DNA from: SABI01 sp963676605
GTDB lineage: Bacteria; Spirochaetota; Spirochaetia; Sphaerochaetales; Sphaerochaetaceae
DNA length: 64,000 bases
Direction: 5' to 3'
Assembly: GCA_963676605.2 (NCBI GenBank)
Contig: CAXXSP010000066.1
Span: 20,178-84,177 of the forward strand
Shown: positions 1 to 8,658 of the stretch, in pieces
How positions within the stretch are numbered: the first letter of the stretch is position 1
Layout of the letters: every line of letters starts with the position of its first letter
The notes under the pieces: model-generated
What the model was told of the DNA's origin: nothing
Databases searched by the model: none
What the model saw: the letters and a program-made list of their open reading frames with translations, nothing else
Translations under genes and position numbers: made by a program

Positions 1-672
1 CCGTCCGCAGCGGCCTTCTTCGCCGGCATGAGGGTTGAGTGCACACAGTGCAAGTCTCGGATTCTCGATACCGCTCTTCCGCAGAGAGAAATCAGCGAGA
101 GTCATAGCTCTCATGATTGACTCGACAGAAAGGTGGTCAGAGACTTCCTTGATGGGGATGTGACTGGTGGTACGTGTCGTCCAGAGATCACCGAGGACAT
201 TGATTTCACCGAAAGGACCAGTATGTTCGAAAAGGGCTGCCATGAAGTGGTGTTCACTCTCAACCTTACAGCCTGCGTCTTTCATTGCAGCCTTGTTGAG
301 CGGAGTGAAACAGAACCCTTCGATCTTTCCTTCCTTATAGAGATTCACCCCGAGCTCGAGCATATCGAGACAGACAGAGCCTCCGAGGACTGTGATGTTA
401 CCGAACGGTATTTCTGCCGGGTCACAGTTCTTACGATCCAGGAAAGCGACAGCTGAGGAGTTCCAGTCTATCTCTTCAACATCTTCGACTACCTGAAAGT
501 CAGCAGACACTCCTGTTATATCAAGGGCTCTGTTCATCACTCTCATATCACCGATGAATACCGGTCTGCAATACGATGAGAAGAAGTCACTCGAAATGAG
601 CTTAGCCATGATCTCCGGACCGACTCCTGCCGGATCCCCGAGAAGCATACCCAACACTGGTTTATTTTTCAT
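1..672 (-). CDS. PdxA2-like 4-phospho-hydroxyacid dehydrogenase (partial, C-terminus off window)
   Basis: The frame is open from an ATG at 672 to the left edge and so lacks its C-terminus. Translation gives GDPAGVGPE near the N-terminus, then TPLNKAAM, TSHIPIKEV and ALNPHAGEEG. These are the conserved blocks of the PdxA family, NAD-dependent dehydrogenases and decarboxylases of 4-phosphorylated hydroxy acids. PdxA proper makes pyridoxal phosphate; PdxA2 paralogues oxidise 4-phospho-D-threonate or -erythronate to DHAP plus CO2. The neighbours are a PrpR-type sigma-54 activator, a LarA-like protein, transketolases and a TRAP transporter, so I favour the catabolic paralogue. A DUF1537 kinase gene just beyond the left edge would support that. 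A strong -24/-12 promoter sits about 40 bp upstream. Family is certain; substrate is inference. Confidence 0.9.
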   Translation of the reverse strand, partial: MKNKPVLGMLLGDPAGVGPEIMAKLISSDFFSSYCRPVFIGDMRVMNRALDITGVSADFQVVEDVEEIDWNSSAVAFLDRKNCDPAEIPFGNITVLGGSVCLDMLELGVNLYKEGKIEGFCFTPLNKAAMKDAGCKVESEHHFMAALFEHTGPFGEINVLGDLWTTRTTSHIPIKEVSDHLSVESIMRAMTLADFSLRKSGIENPRLALCALNPHAGEEGRCGR

Positions 673-712
673 ACCTTACCGCCTAACATTTATGTGTGTT
701 CTATGAGCCTAA

Positions 713-729
713 AGCAATGAGCGTGCCAA
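713..729 (-). promoter_or_regulatory. Sigma-54 (-24/-12) promoter of the pdxA2-like gene
   Basis: Read on the minus strand the site is TTGGCACGCTCATTGCT. The invariant GG (727-726) and GC (715-714) are exactly 10 bp apart, matching the RpoN consensus TGGCAC-N5-TTGC. The predicted start is about 12 bp further on, near 702, about 30 bp before the ATG. A sigma-54 activator gene lies immediately upstream. Confidence 0.9.
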
Positions 730-841
730 GCTTTTATACCTATTCTGAATATTCTACTATTTCACTATATTCTAATAAAATAAAAGTCTGCTCCTCATGT
801 AGGTAGGAACAGACTGGAATCTGTAATAATATCAATTAACC

Positions 842-891
842 GTTCAATGTTTCATGCAACGTTTCATATTATGTTTCATAATTCATGAAAC
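842..891. promoter_or_regulatory. Phased GTTTCAT boxes, putative upstream activator sites
   Basis: GTTTCAT occurs at 849, 861 and 873, exactly 12 bp apart, and its inverse ATGAAAC at 885. Pairs form imperfect palindromes: 849-860 reads GTTTCATGCAAC, and 873-891 has GTTTCAT and ATGAAAC arms round 5 bp. The array is about 120-165 bp upstream of the sigma-54 promoter, the usual distance for an enhancer-type activator. I infer it binds the PrpR-type regulator encoded next door. Confidence 0.7.
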
Positions 892-1049
892 GCTTTTTAT
901 ATATCGAATAACATGCCCACTCTTCATACCGTACTGAACAGACTCAGGCGCTACCACTGCTGTGAGAGGATATTCGCTTCATGAGAACAGGTCTATGATA
1001 ACGAAGGACACACGGAGAGTGACGATTCATGGAGACGGTTATGGTTACA

Positions 1050-2933
1050 TCACGAAAACTGTGAAAGTTTTCTCCAGAGGGTTGTCCGGCTCATGCCGAC
1101 ACTTTGAGCAAACTCCTCACGTGACATTCCGCTCTCCACGAAGGCTTTATAGAGTTCCTCACCTGACAGGTCCGGTTTTCTTTTTTCGGGCTGTCCGGCT
1201 TCCTCGGATGTGAATAACTCATCAGAAAGGGAGGTGGCGCCGATATCAAGCTCGAGGATCTCTTTCTCCCCTACCGTATCGGTGGTGAGGAGAATGACCA
1301 GACGCTCGGCAGTATTCCTGAGTTCTCTCACATTACCTGACCAGGGATAGCGTTTCAGAAGAGAGAGTGCCGATTCCCGGATTTCCGGGGCCTTGATATG
1401 CTGTTCTCTGCAGGTGGAATTGACGAAATGGGTGAAGATGAGAGGGATATCATCCGGTCGGTCCCTCAAGGCGATAAGGCGGAGATTCAACAGTGATATC
1501 CTGTAGAAGAGGTCAAGGCGGAATTCGCCGCTCTTCACTTTCTTCGGGATATCCACGTTGGTTGCACTGATGACCCGTACATCGACAGGAACGACGGTAT
1601 CGCCTCCGATACGTCTGACTTCCTTCTCCTGAAGGACTCTGAGCATCTTCGCCTGCAGCTTGAGCGGCATCTCACCGATCTCGTCAAGGAAGATCGTGCC
1701 CTTGTGGGCGAGTTCGAACAGCCCCTGCTTTCCGCCTTTGGCGGCTCCGGAGAAGGCTCCTTCCGAATACCCGAAAAGTTCGGATTCAAGGAGATTCTCA
1801 GGAAGGGCGGCACAGTTTACGGCAACGAACGGTTCTCCCCGTCTCTTCGATGCATTATGAATCGACTGGGCGAAGAGCTCCTTTCCCGTTCCGGTCTCAC
1901 CGATGAGGAGAAGAGCGCCGTCAACCTTGCTGAAGCGTCTTCCCTTCTCTATGATCAGTTCGAGATCTCTGTTCGCCGTGATGATATCACTGAAGGTGTA
2001 GCGGGCAACGAGCCCTTTCTTGCTTAATTCCTTACGGATCTTCCGTTCCACTGAACGGATCGTCTCGATATTCTGGAAGGTCATCAGGACACCGAGGCCT
2101 TCACTTCCGGTCATGATAGGCATGGAGGATACAAGGATCTGCAGGCCGTTGATCTTCTTTATGATCTCTTCCCCGACTCCGCTCGAGAGGGTTTTCGACC
2201 AGATCTCACCCTCATAGAAATCACCCACGGGACGGTTCACCATCCCCTTTCCGAGGAGCTGTTCAGCCATGGAGTTCGCGACAACGATACGGCCCCTGCT
2301 GTTAAGGGCGATCATGGCGTCCTTGTCATTGTTGATAAGTGTCGTGAGGATATTCATCCTCACCTTGGCTCTTTCAAGCGAACGTGCGGCGGCAATCGCT
2401 TCACCGATGGCTCTATTGATGGAATGGCGTCCGCTTTTGATATGAATATAGGGATACCCCTTGGTCTCGCAGTACCTGCAGCAGGTCAGGCCTCCGAGAA
2501 AGATCGTACATCCCTCCTGCTTCAGGTACTCCACTCCGTTGTGAATCTCATCCTGGTCGTTCGCGACATAAAGATTCACATGCCGCCCGATCAGGCGGGA
2601 AACATGCTGAGAGTCACACATATCGTTCGAGTCGGCAAGAAGACCGATATCTCCATCGGGGATTTTTCCTGCGGCGTAAAAAGCTTCTATGAGGTCATTC
2701 GGACCGGGGAGAAAGGGGACGAGGTGGATGTCTGATCTGAGTCCGGCGAGGGCCAGGAAGGTGATACCTCGTGCAACAACGATATCGGCATCGATCTTAC
2801 GGAGGGTATCATGGTCGGTACCGTAGATGTGAGTGAGCCGTATGTCGAATCCTGCGGTATCATAGGTTTTAATCTCATCCTCGATGAGACCAAAGAGTTC
2901 TCGGTAGGGAACGATGATCAGGATCTTCGTCAT
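1050..2933 (-). CDS. PrpR-type sigma-54-dependent transcriptional activator
   Basis: A 627-aa bacterial enhancer-binding protein. The N-terminal ~180 residues resemble the PrpR_N (propionate-activator type) ligand domain. A PAS-like segment follows (about 195-300), then an AAA+ sigma-54 interaction domain. That domain has Walker A GETGTGKE (~residue 346), the loop GAFSGA (~394) and Walker B GTIFLDEIGEMP (~414). A Fis-type HTH ends the protein (GMSRTTLWRKL). The loop is GAFSGA rather than the canonical GAFTGA, a conservative change in the residue that touches sigma-54. The gene is last in the operon running from 7491 (42 bp after the larA-like stop) and directly precedes its probable target, the sigma-54-promoted pdxA2-like gene. 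The effector is unknown; a small organic acid is likely. Confidence 0.92.
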   Translation of the reverse strand: MTKILIIVPYRELFGLIEDEIKTYDTAGFDIRLTHIYGTDHDTLRKIDADIVVARGITFLALAGLRSDIHLVPFLPGPNDLIEAFYAAGKIPDGDIGLLADSNDMCDSQHVSRLIGRHVNLYVANDQDEIHNGVEYLKQEGCTIFLGGLTCCRYCETKGYPYIHIKSGRHSINRAIGEAIAAARSLERAKVRMNILTTLINNDKDAMIALNSRGRIVVANSMAEQLLGKGMVNRPVGDFYEGEIWSKTLSSGVGEEIIKKINGLQILVSSMPIMTGSEGLGVLMTFQNIETIRSVERKIRKELSKKGLVARYTFSDIITANRDLELIIEKGRRFSKVDGALLLIGETGTGKELFAQSIHNASKRRGEPFVAVNCAALPENLLESELFGYSEGAFSGAAKGGKQGLFELAHKGTIFLDEIGEMPLKLQAKMLRVLQEKEVRRIGGDTVVPVDVRVISATNVDIPKKVKSGEFRLDLFYRISLLNLRLIALRDRPDDIPLIFTHFVNSTCREQHIKAPEIRESALSLLKRYPWSGNVRELRNTAERLVILLTTDTVGEKEILELDIGATSLSDELFTSEEAGQPEKRKPDLSGEELYKAFVESGMSREEFAQSVGMSRTTLWRKLSQFS

Positions 2934-2974
2934 GTAACAGCCTTCCTCTCTCAGAGACGCCTCGAGTCAGAGGG

Positions 2975-4363
2975 TCACTCCTCCTGCCCTGCTGGGACGA
3001 CGTAGGGTCCGTCCTCGATCCAGGTAATGCTCATATCATCAGTATCCTTTCCTGCTCTCTTTCTGATCGCCTTGAGTGCGTTCTCGACAAAAGCAGCGAA
3101 GGATTCACCCTGAGGTGTCTTCTCATCAATGTACACGTTCCCGTCCTGTCCTGGCAAGAGCGGGGACCACAGACGGTCCATACTGGGTGAGTAGAAGTAG
3201 AGGTGATCCATCGGTATCCGTTCGAATACCTTGCACCACATCTGGACCTGCCACTGCTCGGGTATGAACGTCCAGTCTTCCGATGCAATCAGTCGTGTGA
3301 AGTTCTTCGCGCCGATACGTGTCAGCAGCGCTATGGTCGTCTGGTAGTTGACTCCACCGATCGGGTGAGTGGGATCGTTCGTGTCAGCGATAATGATGAG
3401 GTAGCCGTTCTCCTTCAGAACTCCGAGGGAAGCCACCGCACATTTCGCCACCTGATAGTGGTTGATACCGACGAATCCGCCGTGTGTGACGACAACGTCA
3501 GACATGGGAGCGGGAACTCTCACGTGTTCGATGATACTGTCCACCGCCTTCAGGTGGGCACTGATGTAGTTCCCGCTGAAGATTCCCGTGATGTGGAATT
3601 TCCCGTTCAATGTGACGTTGACGAGGAAATCGATTCCGACAGTCCCTGCAACCTCAAGCGCTTCTTCGTGGACCAGATTGTCCTTGAGATTGAGGTCTCG
3701 GGAATTGGGGTCGGCCATAAAGGGGACTCCATGGAAGACAAAGGTGCTCTCCTCTCCGATGATCCCCGGACAGATAGCCTTACGGCCTCCGCTTGCTCCG
3801 GCCATGAAATGGCTTTCAACAAGACCGGTTGCGATCTTGAGGTCTGCATTCACATAGAGCGAATTCAGGTACATGTCAGTACCTTTCTTCGTCTTTCCGA
3901 GGAAGGTCAGACCCGCATCGTCGGTACAGTCATGATTGACTACATTGATACCCATATCGCGGATACGGGTGTCGAGCATCTTCCAGATCTCGCCCTCCGC
4001 CATGGGAAGGTGAGTTCCCGTGGCGATGAGGATCAGAATATCATCAGAAGAATAACCCGCATCATTGAGCACCTCGATGATCGGGATAAGAATGCCCTCC
4101 TCTCCCTTGTAGGGAACAGGACGGGTCTTGTCAGAGACAATGATCACCGCGTTCGCATCTCCTCCGTCTTTCGCCTTTCGCTCTTCTCTTTTTCTCAGAG
4201 CAATGGTCTTCAGGGAATCCGACTCGATCGGATGCTCGAGAGATTCCCTGATCTTCTCTTCAATGGGGACAAGAGGAGCAGGTTCGGACATTCTGATCAC
4301 ATGCGTGTGATCAGGGAGGGTGATAGGCTGATAGGTTTCAGTGAACGGGTGATCAATTCTCAT
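2975..4363 (-). CDS. LarA-like nickel-pincer racemase family protein (DUF2088)
   Basis: A 462-aa protein of the LarA/DUF2088 family, whose founding member is lactate racemase with a nickel-pincer nucleotide bound to a lysine. Family landmarks are visible: SDKTRPVP (substrate site), ATGTHLP (~residue 115), NHDC (~144) and ASGGRKAICPG (~193) with the lysine equivalent to the cofactor-bearing one. Many members racemise or epimerise 2-hydroxy acids other than lactate. The gene lies 14 bp after the iron alcohol dehydrogenase and 41 bp before the sigma-54 activator, so it belongs to the transketolase/ADH operon. No larB/larC/larE cofactor genes are in the window. Substrate is unknown; a 2-hydroxy acid fits the neighbourhood. 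Confidence 0.85.
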   Translation of the reverse strand: MRIDHPFTETYQPITLPDHTHVIRMSEPAPLVPIEEKIRESLEHPIESDSLKTIALRKREERKAKDGGDANAVIIVSDKTRPVPYKGEEGILIPIIEVLNDAGYSSDDILILIATGTHLPMAEGEIWKMLDTRIRDMGINVVNHDCTDDAGLTFLGKTKKGTDMYLNSLYVNADLKIATGLVESHFMAGASGGRKAICPGIIGEESTFVFHGVPFMADPNSRDLNLKDNLVHEEALEVAGTVGIDFLVNVTLNGKFHITGIFSGNYISAHLKAVDSIIEHVRVPAPMSDVVVTHGGFVGINHYQVAKCAVASLGVLKENGYLIIIADTNDPTHPIGGVNYQTTIALLTRIGAKNFTRLIASEDWTFIPEQWQVQMWCKVFERIPMDHLYFYSPSMDRLWSPLLPGQDGNVYIDEKTPQGESFAAFVENALKAIRKRAGKDTDDMSITWIEDGPYVVPAGQEE

Positions 4364-4377
4364 AAAGTAAATGTTCC

Positions 4378-5658
4378 TTATTTCTCTTTGATAATGGACA
4401 TGTCGCCGCTCTTGGCAGCCTCAAGGATCGGCTTCATGTAGACCATGACATCCTCTGCCGTCATCGGGACAGGCATGTTCTGCAGCTTCATCTTGAGCTG
4501 AGGATCCTGTGCGGCTGAAAGAGCTCTTTCAATGTGTGCATCAGTGAAACCCTTCAGGTCTGAGAGCTTGGTGGGAGCCTTGATGGAAGCGGAGAAGTCG
4601 ATCATACCCTGAGCAACGGTTGTTGCAAGCTCTCTGCCTTCAAGAGTACTCACGTCAGCGGAAATGTATCCGTGCTTCTTGAAGATCTCGGAAAGAACCT
4701 TGAGCTGCTTCTGGATAGCCTTGCTGTAGAAGACCGCATAGTACGGGTTCATGATACCGCAGGCTGTTCCATGAGATACGACATCAACGAGGGAGAAACT
4801 GGTGAGGTGAGCGCCGCTGGTACCGCCGATCATGATGGCGTAGCCGCCGAGGTCGGTGGCGAGTCCGATTGCTTCACGTGCTTCGACGTTTGAAGGATCA
4901 TCCATCAGTGTCGATGCGTGGGAAGCAACAAGGTCGATTGCGGTGGAGGTGATCTCGCTGATGAGTTCGAAGTTATCATCGTTTGCACCGCAGAACACTT
5001 CGAAGGTGTGTGCGATGGCATCGAGGGCACCGTCGATCGTGACACTGAGAGGCATGCTGACTGTCGTCTTGTAGTCAAAGACTGCAACGGAAGGGACGAC
5101 TGCAAGGTCAACGATAAGCTTCTTCTGCCCGACAACGGGATCGGTGATATTCGAGTACTTGGTGAGGTGGGCACCGCTTGATGCGCTGGTCTCGACTGCG
5201 ATGACGGGCTTGAGTTTCGCACCGGTCTTCTCGAGAGCCTCAGTGACCTGAGAGGTACCGAAGTAGGTGTCGATCTCACAGCTGTTCACTGCGCCGAGAG
5301 TAGCCAGGGCATTGGCAGCCTTGACTGCATCGATGGAACTTCCACCCCCGATAACCACGATACTGTCGGGGTTATGGGACAGGATATAGGTGGTAAGGCG
5401 ATAGACGTCTTCTCTCGGTGCATTCGGCTTCGCATCGGGAGCGATCAGGTTCCCTGCAAGCTCAACGCCAGCGGCCTTGAGTGAAGCTGCAACCTGGTCG
5501 GCTACCGGCTTCAGGTAGGTGGTGTTCGATACAAGAAGAGTTCTCTTGCCGAACTGTGCGACTGCTTCACCGACCTGATCGATCACGTCGATACCGAAGA
5601 TGTAGCCGTCTTTCTTCCAGCTCCTCAGGAGCTCATATGCTTTGTCTCTGCTATTCAT
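4378..5658 (-). CDS. Iron-containing alcohol dehydrogenase
   Basis: A 426-aa group III (Fe-dependent) alcohol dehydrogenase. The nucleotide-binding GGGSSIDAVKAA motif is near residue 105. The metal-site region shows DGALDAIAHTFEVF and VSHGTACGIMNPYY with the expected histidines. Relatives reduce or oxidise short aldehydes, diols and hydroxy acids with NAD(P)H. It sits 19 bp after the transketolase C-terminal subunit and 14 bp before the LarA-like gene, so it is cotranscribed with both. An iron dehydrogenase beside a transketolase suggests handling of an aldehyde or keto intermediate made during sugar-acid breakdown; the actual substrate cannot be read from sequence. Confidence 0.92.
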   Translation of the reverse strand: MNSRDKAYELLRSWKKDGYIFGIDVIDQVGEAVAQFGKRTLLVSNTTYLKPVADQVAASLKAAGVELAGNLIAPDAKPNAPREDVYRLTTYILSHNPDSIVVIGGGSSIDAVKAANALATLGAVNSCEIDTYFGTSQVTEALEKTGAKLKPVIAVETSASSGAHLTKYSNITDPVVGQKKLIVDLAVVPSVAVFDYKTTVSMPLSVTIDGALDAIAHTFEVFCGANDDNFELISEITSTAIDLVASHASTLMDDPSNVEAREAIGLATDLGGYAIMIGGTSGAHLTSFSLVDVVSHGTACGIMNPYYAVFYSKAIQKQLKVLSEIFKKHGYISADVSTLEGRELATTVAQGMIDFSASIKAPTKLSDLKGFTDAHIERALSAAQDPQLKMKLQNMPVPMTAEDVMVYMKPILEAAKSGDMSIIKEK

Positions 5659-5677
5659 ATATTTCCTCCGAAATTAA

Positions 5678-6601
5678 TTATACTAATTCTTCTGCCTTGG
5701 CAGCAATATTCTTCCCGCTGATACCGTACTTCTCAAGGAGTGCATCATAGGGTCCGGTTTCGGTGAATCTGTCCTCAATACCGACTGCGCGGTACGCATA
5801 GGCAAGAGGCTCGCCACTGAGAGCTTCGAGACAGGCTGAACCGAATCCGCCGACAATATTGTGTTCTTCAACGCTTACGAGCTTTCCGGTCTTCTTCACA
5901 GAGGCAGAAAGAGTCTCAACGTCGAAAGGTTTGACGAACGGCATGGCGAGCACTTCGGCCTTGATGCCCTTCGCTGCAAGAGCATCAGCAGCTTCGAGGG
6001 TCGCCGCGAGGGTGATACCGTTGGCTGCAAGGGTCACGTCGCTCCCCTCTCTGACCACGACACCCTTTTTATCGGCGGCGTTGAACGGTACACCGACATC
6101 GGGAACGGCATTTCTGTTCAGTCTGATATAGACAGGCTTTTTTACTGAGAGAGCATATTCAAGTGCACTCTCTGCCATCTGTGCATCACAGGGAACGATA
6201 ACTTCCATTTCGGGAAGAGCTCTCATGATTGCGATATCGGTGATACTCTGATGGCTTGCACCGTCGAAGGAATCACTCAGTCCGCCGTAGGCCCCTGCGA
6301 TAACAAGGGGAAGCTTGTTGTAGCAGAACACGTTTCTGATCTGATCAGTCGCCTTGAGGGTCAGGAAGATACTGAAGGCATTGACGACAGGGTGGAGTCC
6401 TGCAGTGGCAAGGCCTGCTGCGATACCCACCATGTTCGCCTCGGCAACACCGACGTTGAAGAAACGGCTGGGGAATTCCTTCCCGAAGAGTCCTGACTTC
6501 GTGGAGGAAGACACATCAGCATCGAGAACGACGATCTTATCGTTAGTTTTTCCGAGTTCGGCAACTTTTTTACCGAACGCTTCTCTCATAGCAACGCTCA
6601 C
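5678..6601 (-). CDS. Transketolase, C-terminal subunit (copy 1)
   Basis: A 307-aa half transketolase carrying the pyrimidine-binding domain and the C-terminal domain. GVAEANMVGIAAGLA holds the glutamate that activates thiamine diphosphate; DGASHQS and a C-terminal VSVEEHNIVGGFGS block follow. The GTG start overlaps the stop of the N-terminal subunit (GTGA), implying translational coupling and a heteromeric enzyme. Such split enzymes move two-carbon units between sugars or related substrates. A second split pair lies at 12296-14061, and the two are clearly diverged. An ATG twelve bases downstream is an alternative start. Confidence 0.93.
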   Translation of the reverse strand: MSVAMREAFGKKVAELGKTNDKIVVLDADVSSSTKSGLFGKEFPSRFFNVGVAEANMVGIAAGLATAGLHPVVNAFSIFLTLKATDQIRNVFCYNKLPLVIAGAYGGLSDSFDGASHQSITDIAIMRALPEMEVIVPCDAQMAESALEYALSVKKPVYIRLNRNAVPDVGVPFNAADKKGVVVREGSDVTLAANGITLAATLEAADALAAKGIKAEVLAMPFVKPFDVETLSASVKKTGKLVSVEEHNIVGGFGSACLEALSGEPLAYAYRAVGIEDRFTETGPYDALLEKYGISGKNIAAKAEELV

Positions 6602-7491
6602 AGGAGGGCCTCCTTCTTTTCGATATCGGCAAGGAGTTCAACTCTGCCCTTTGCATAACTGTCATCATCGATGGGAGCTCCATGCCAGGTGTTCTTTCCT
6701 TCCATGAAGGAAACGCCCTTACCCTTGACCGTCTTGTAGATCACGGCCTTCGGCCACACATCATCACTGTCGATCCAGGAGAAGGAATCGAGGATGCTCT
6801 TCATATCATGGCCGTCATAGGCTTCTGAACCGACGTTCCATCCGAAGGAGCGGAACTTGTCAGCGAGAGAGCCGAGAGGCATGATATCATCACTAGTACC
6901 GTCGAGCTGTACACCGTTGTAGTCGATCATGTAGACGAGCTTGTTCGGTTTGAACTTCGCCGCACTCATCATAGCTTCCCAGGTCTGTCCTTCATCAAGA
7001 CAGCCTTCTCCGCTGAGAATGTAGGTGAAGTAGTCTGTATCGTTCACCTGTGAGGCAAGAGCCATTCCGACACCGATGGAGAGTCCGTGACCGAGAGCAC
7101 CGGTCGACATATCGACACCGGGAGTCTTGTTCATTGACGGATGTCCCTGAAGGTGTGACCCGAGGGTTCTGAAACCGGGAAGATCCGATACAGGGAAGAA
7201 ACCTCTGTGAGCAAGAATGGTATAGAGGTTCATCGATGCGTGACCCTTACCGAGTATAAACCTGTCTCTGTCCTCATCCGAAGGGTTTTCCGGATTGACA
7301 TTCATTCTGTTGAAATAGAGGGCTGTAGTCAGCTCTGCAGCTGATGAAGCGCCTCCCCAGTGGCCGGTCTGTCTGCTGTGAAGCACATCAAACATCTCAA
7401 TTCGCAGGTTTGCAGCGAGAGCTGAGAGCTGAGTGGCATCAAGCGGTGAGAAGGGCTTGTTCTCTATGAGAGATTGAAGTTTTGAATTCAC
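6598..7491 (-). CDS. Transketolase, N-terminal subunit (copy 1)
   Basis: A 297-aa TPP-binding half of a split transketolase. Visible are GHASMNL, GALGHGLSIGVGMA and the metal/TPP motif, which here reads GEGCLDEGQTWEA with the downstream YNGVQLDG asparagine. The usual GDG is GEG, unlike copy 2 (GDGESQEGQ), so cofactor geometry or substrate may differ. It is the first gene of the minus-strand operon, and its upstream region is a 417-bp divergent intergenic stretch with GntR-type palindromes. Products of the operon are the two transketolase halves, an iron ADH, a LarA-like protein and the sigma-54 activator. Confidence 0.92.
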   Translation of the reverse strand: MNSKLQSLIENKPFSPLDATQLSALAANLRIEMFDVLHSRQTGHWGGASSAAELTTALYFNRMNVNPENPSDEDRDRFILGKGHASMNLYTILAHRGFFPVSDLPGFRTLGSHLQGHPSMNKTPGVDMSTGALGHGLSIGVGMALASQVNDTDYFTYILSGEGCLDEGQTWEAMMSAAKFKPNKLVYMIDYNGVQLDGTSDDIMPLGSLADKFRSFGWNVGSEAYDGHDMKSILDSFSWIDSDDVWPKAVIYKTVKGKGVSFMEGKNTWHGAPIDDDSYAKGRVELLADIEKKEALL

Positions 7492-7515
7492 CTTACACTC
7501 CTTACGTTTATATCA

Positions 7516-7878
7516 TTGTATACTTTAAGCGTTTCCAGTTTCCTGAAAACATAGGTAATCTACAATTTTTCACTCGTATTTTCCTGTTAATTCCATCTTT
7601 CAGATTCAGATACAGTGCAAAACACCGCCAAATACGAAGTGACTCCTGTATAGTCAACCATTGTATACAATTTGTCAATACTCTTCATCTCAATTTCCTG
7701 ATTATTCATTTTCAACCCATCCCCCCCCTTATATATCATAGGTAAAGAAAGGAACCTGCAGCACCTTATATATGGTACACAATAATACATCCTTTATATC
7801 TTATTCTATTATTAATAGTTACATGTGATTCATAAATATTTTTCTGAGACTTCCATTTTCTCTGTTTTTTGTATACAA
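7516..7878. promoter_or_regulatory. Divergent control region with TTGTATACAA palindromes
   Basis: The 417-bp gap between the operon head (7491) and the divergent gntR (7909) has perfect TTGTATACAA palindromes at 7661-7670 and 7869-7878. A close copy (TTGTATACTT) is at 7516-7525, and a weaker one (ATGGTACACAA) near 7772. GntR-family proteins bind short palindromes with a GTnnAC-like core. Sites close to both genes suggest that the GntR protein represses itself and the transketolase operon. No separate gene is seen in the gap. Confidence 0.75.
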
Positions 7879-7908
7879 TGAGAAATATAGAATGAAAAGG
7901 ATACATGC

Positions 7909-8544
7909 ATGGCGCAGAAGATTATAAAAGAAAGCCTGAGTGATAAAGTATACGCAACCATAAAAAGACAGATCCTGAGCGGAGAGCTGAAGGGAGGTAT
8001 GCTTATAAGCGAAGAGAACCTTGCAAAAGAGTTCGGCGTATCGCGTACCCCCATCAGGGAAGCGATCAGGCGACTCAGCGAGTACGGACTCGTGATTATC
8101 AAACCACGATCCTATGCCATGGTATATCAGGTAGACGATAAAGAGATAGCCGACATTGCAAAAGTGAGGCTCGCTCTTGAGGAGCTCACGATACAGTCAC
8201 TGACTTCCGTGAATATTGAAAAGAATATAGAGAGACTCTCCCGTCTCGCTGCTGACTGTCAGTATTATATGAGCATCGGAAACCGTGCCGAAGTGTTCGT
8301 CAAGGACAGTGAATTTCACCTGGAGCTGGTCATGTGTACGGGAAACAACGCGCTGTACGATCTCTATGAGAGACTTGATGCGAAAGTGCAGCTGCTGAGA
8401 ATCGCACAGAATCTCGACAGTGATGACCTTCCCCAGATCATTGCACAGCACCTGCAGATTATCGATGCTATAAAGAACGGAAGAATGGCAGAAGGTCTCG
8501 ATCTGATAAGAGAACATGTAGTCCACAGCTACCTCTCGAGGTAA
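7909..8544 (+). CDS. GntR-family (FCD) transcriptional regulator
   Basis: A 211-aa regulator. Residues ~8-70 form the GntR winged helix (ISEENLAKEFGVSRTPIREAIRRL). The remainder is an all-helical FCD ligand domain with the characteristic histidine/aspartate metal-site residues (DSEFHLELV and IIAQHLQIIDAI). FCD regulators commonly sense sugar acids or dicarboxylates. It is divergent from the transketolase/ADH/larA operon and convergent with the TRAP operon. Start chosen at ATG 7909, preceded by AAAAGG. Palindromes just upstream (7869-7878) suggest autoregulation. A strong hairpin at 8570-8590 terminates it. Confidence 0.93.
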   Translation: MAQKIIKESLSDKVYATIKRQILSGELKGGMLISEENLAKEFGVSRTPIREAIRRLSEYGLVIIKPRSYAMVYQVDDKEIADIAKVRLALEELTIQSLTSVNIEKNIERLSRLAADCQYYMSIGNRAEVFVKDSEFHLELVMCTGNNALYDLYERLDAKVQLLRIAQNLDSDDLPQIIAQHLQIIDAIKNGRMAEGLDLIREHVVHSYLSR

Positions 8545-8569
8545 TAAGCCTCCCCTCTCTTGCAACAAA

Positions 8570-8590
8570 CCCCTCACGCTCTGTGAGGGG
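8570..8590 (+). terminator. Rho-independent terminator after gntR
   Basis: A perfect 8-bp stem CCCCTCAC/GTGAGGGG with a 5-nt loop, followed by TCTTCTTT, 25 bp after the gntR stop. Confidence 0.85.
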
Positions 8591-8610
8591 TCTTCTTTCA
8601 GTAACAAACA

Positions 8611-8646
8611 CCCCCTTCCGGATTGCTTGAATCAGACAGAAGGGGG
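8611..8646 (-). terminator. Hairpin terminator after dctM
   Basis: Stem CCCCCTTC/GAAGGGGG with a 20-nt loop, 12 bp after the dctM stop. On the minus strand it is followed by TGTTTGTT, so it probably ends the TRAP operon transcript. Confidence 0.6.
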
Positions 8647-8658
8647 CAAAGGGGGGAT

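Noticed and set aside
849..891. GTTTCAT repeats as a small CRISPR-like array
   Set aside because: Units are only 7 bp at a 12-bp period with no spacers of unique 30-bp length and no cas genes; operators explain them better.
3203..4441. Long open frame on the plus strand opposite the LarA-like gene
   Set aside because: Antisense shadow: low-complexity composition, no RBS, no recognisable domain, while the opposite strand has full LarA motifs.
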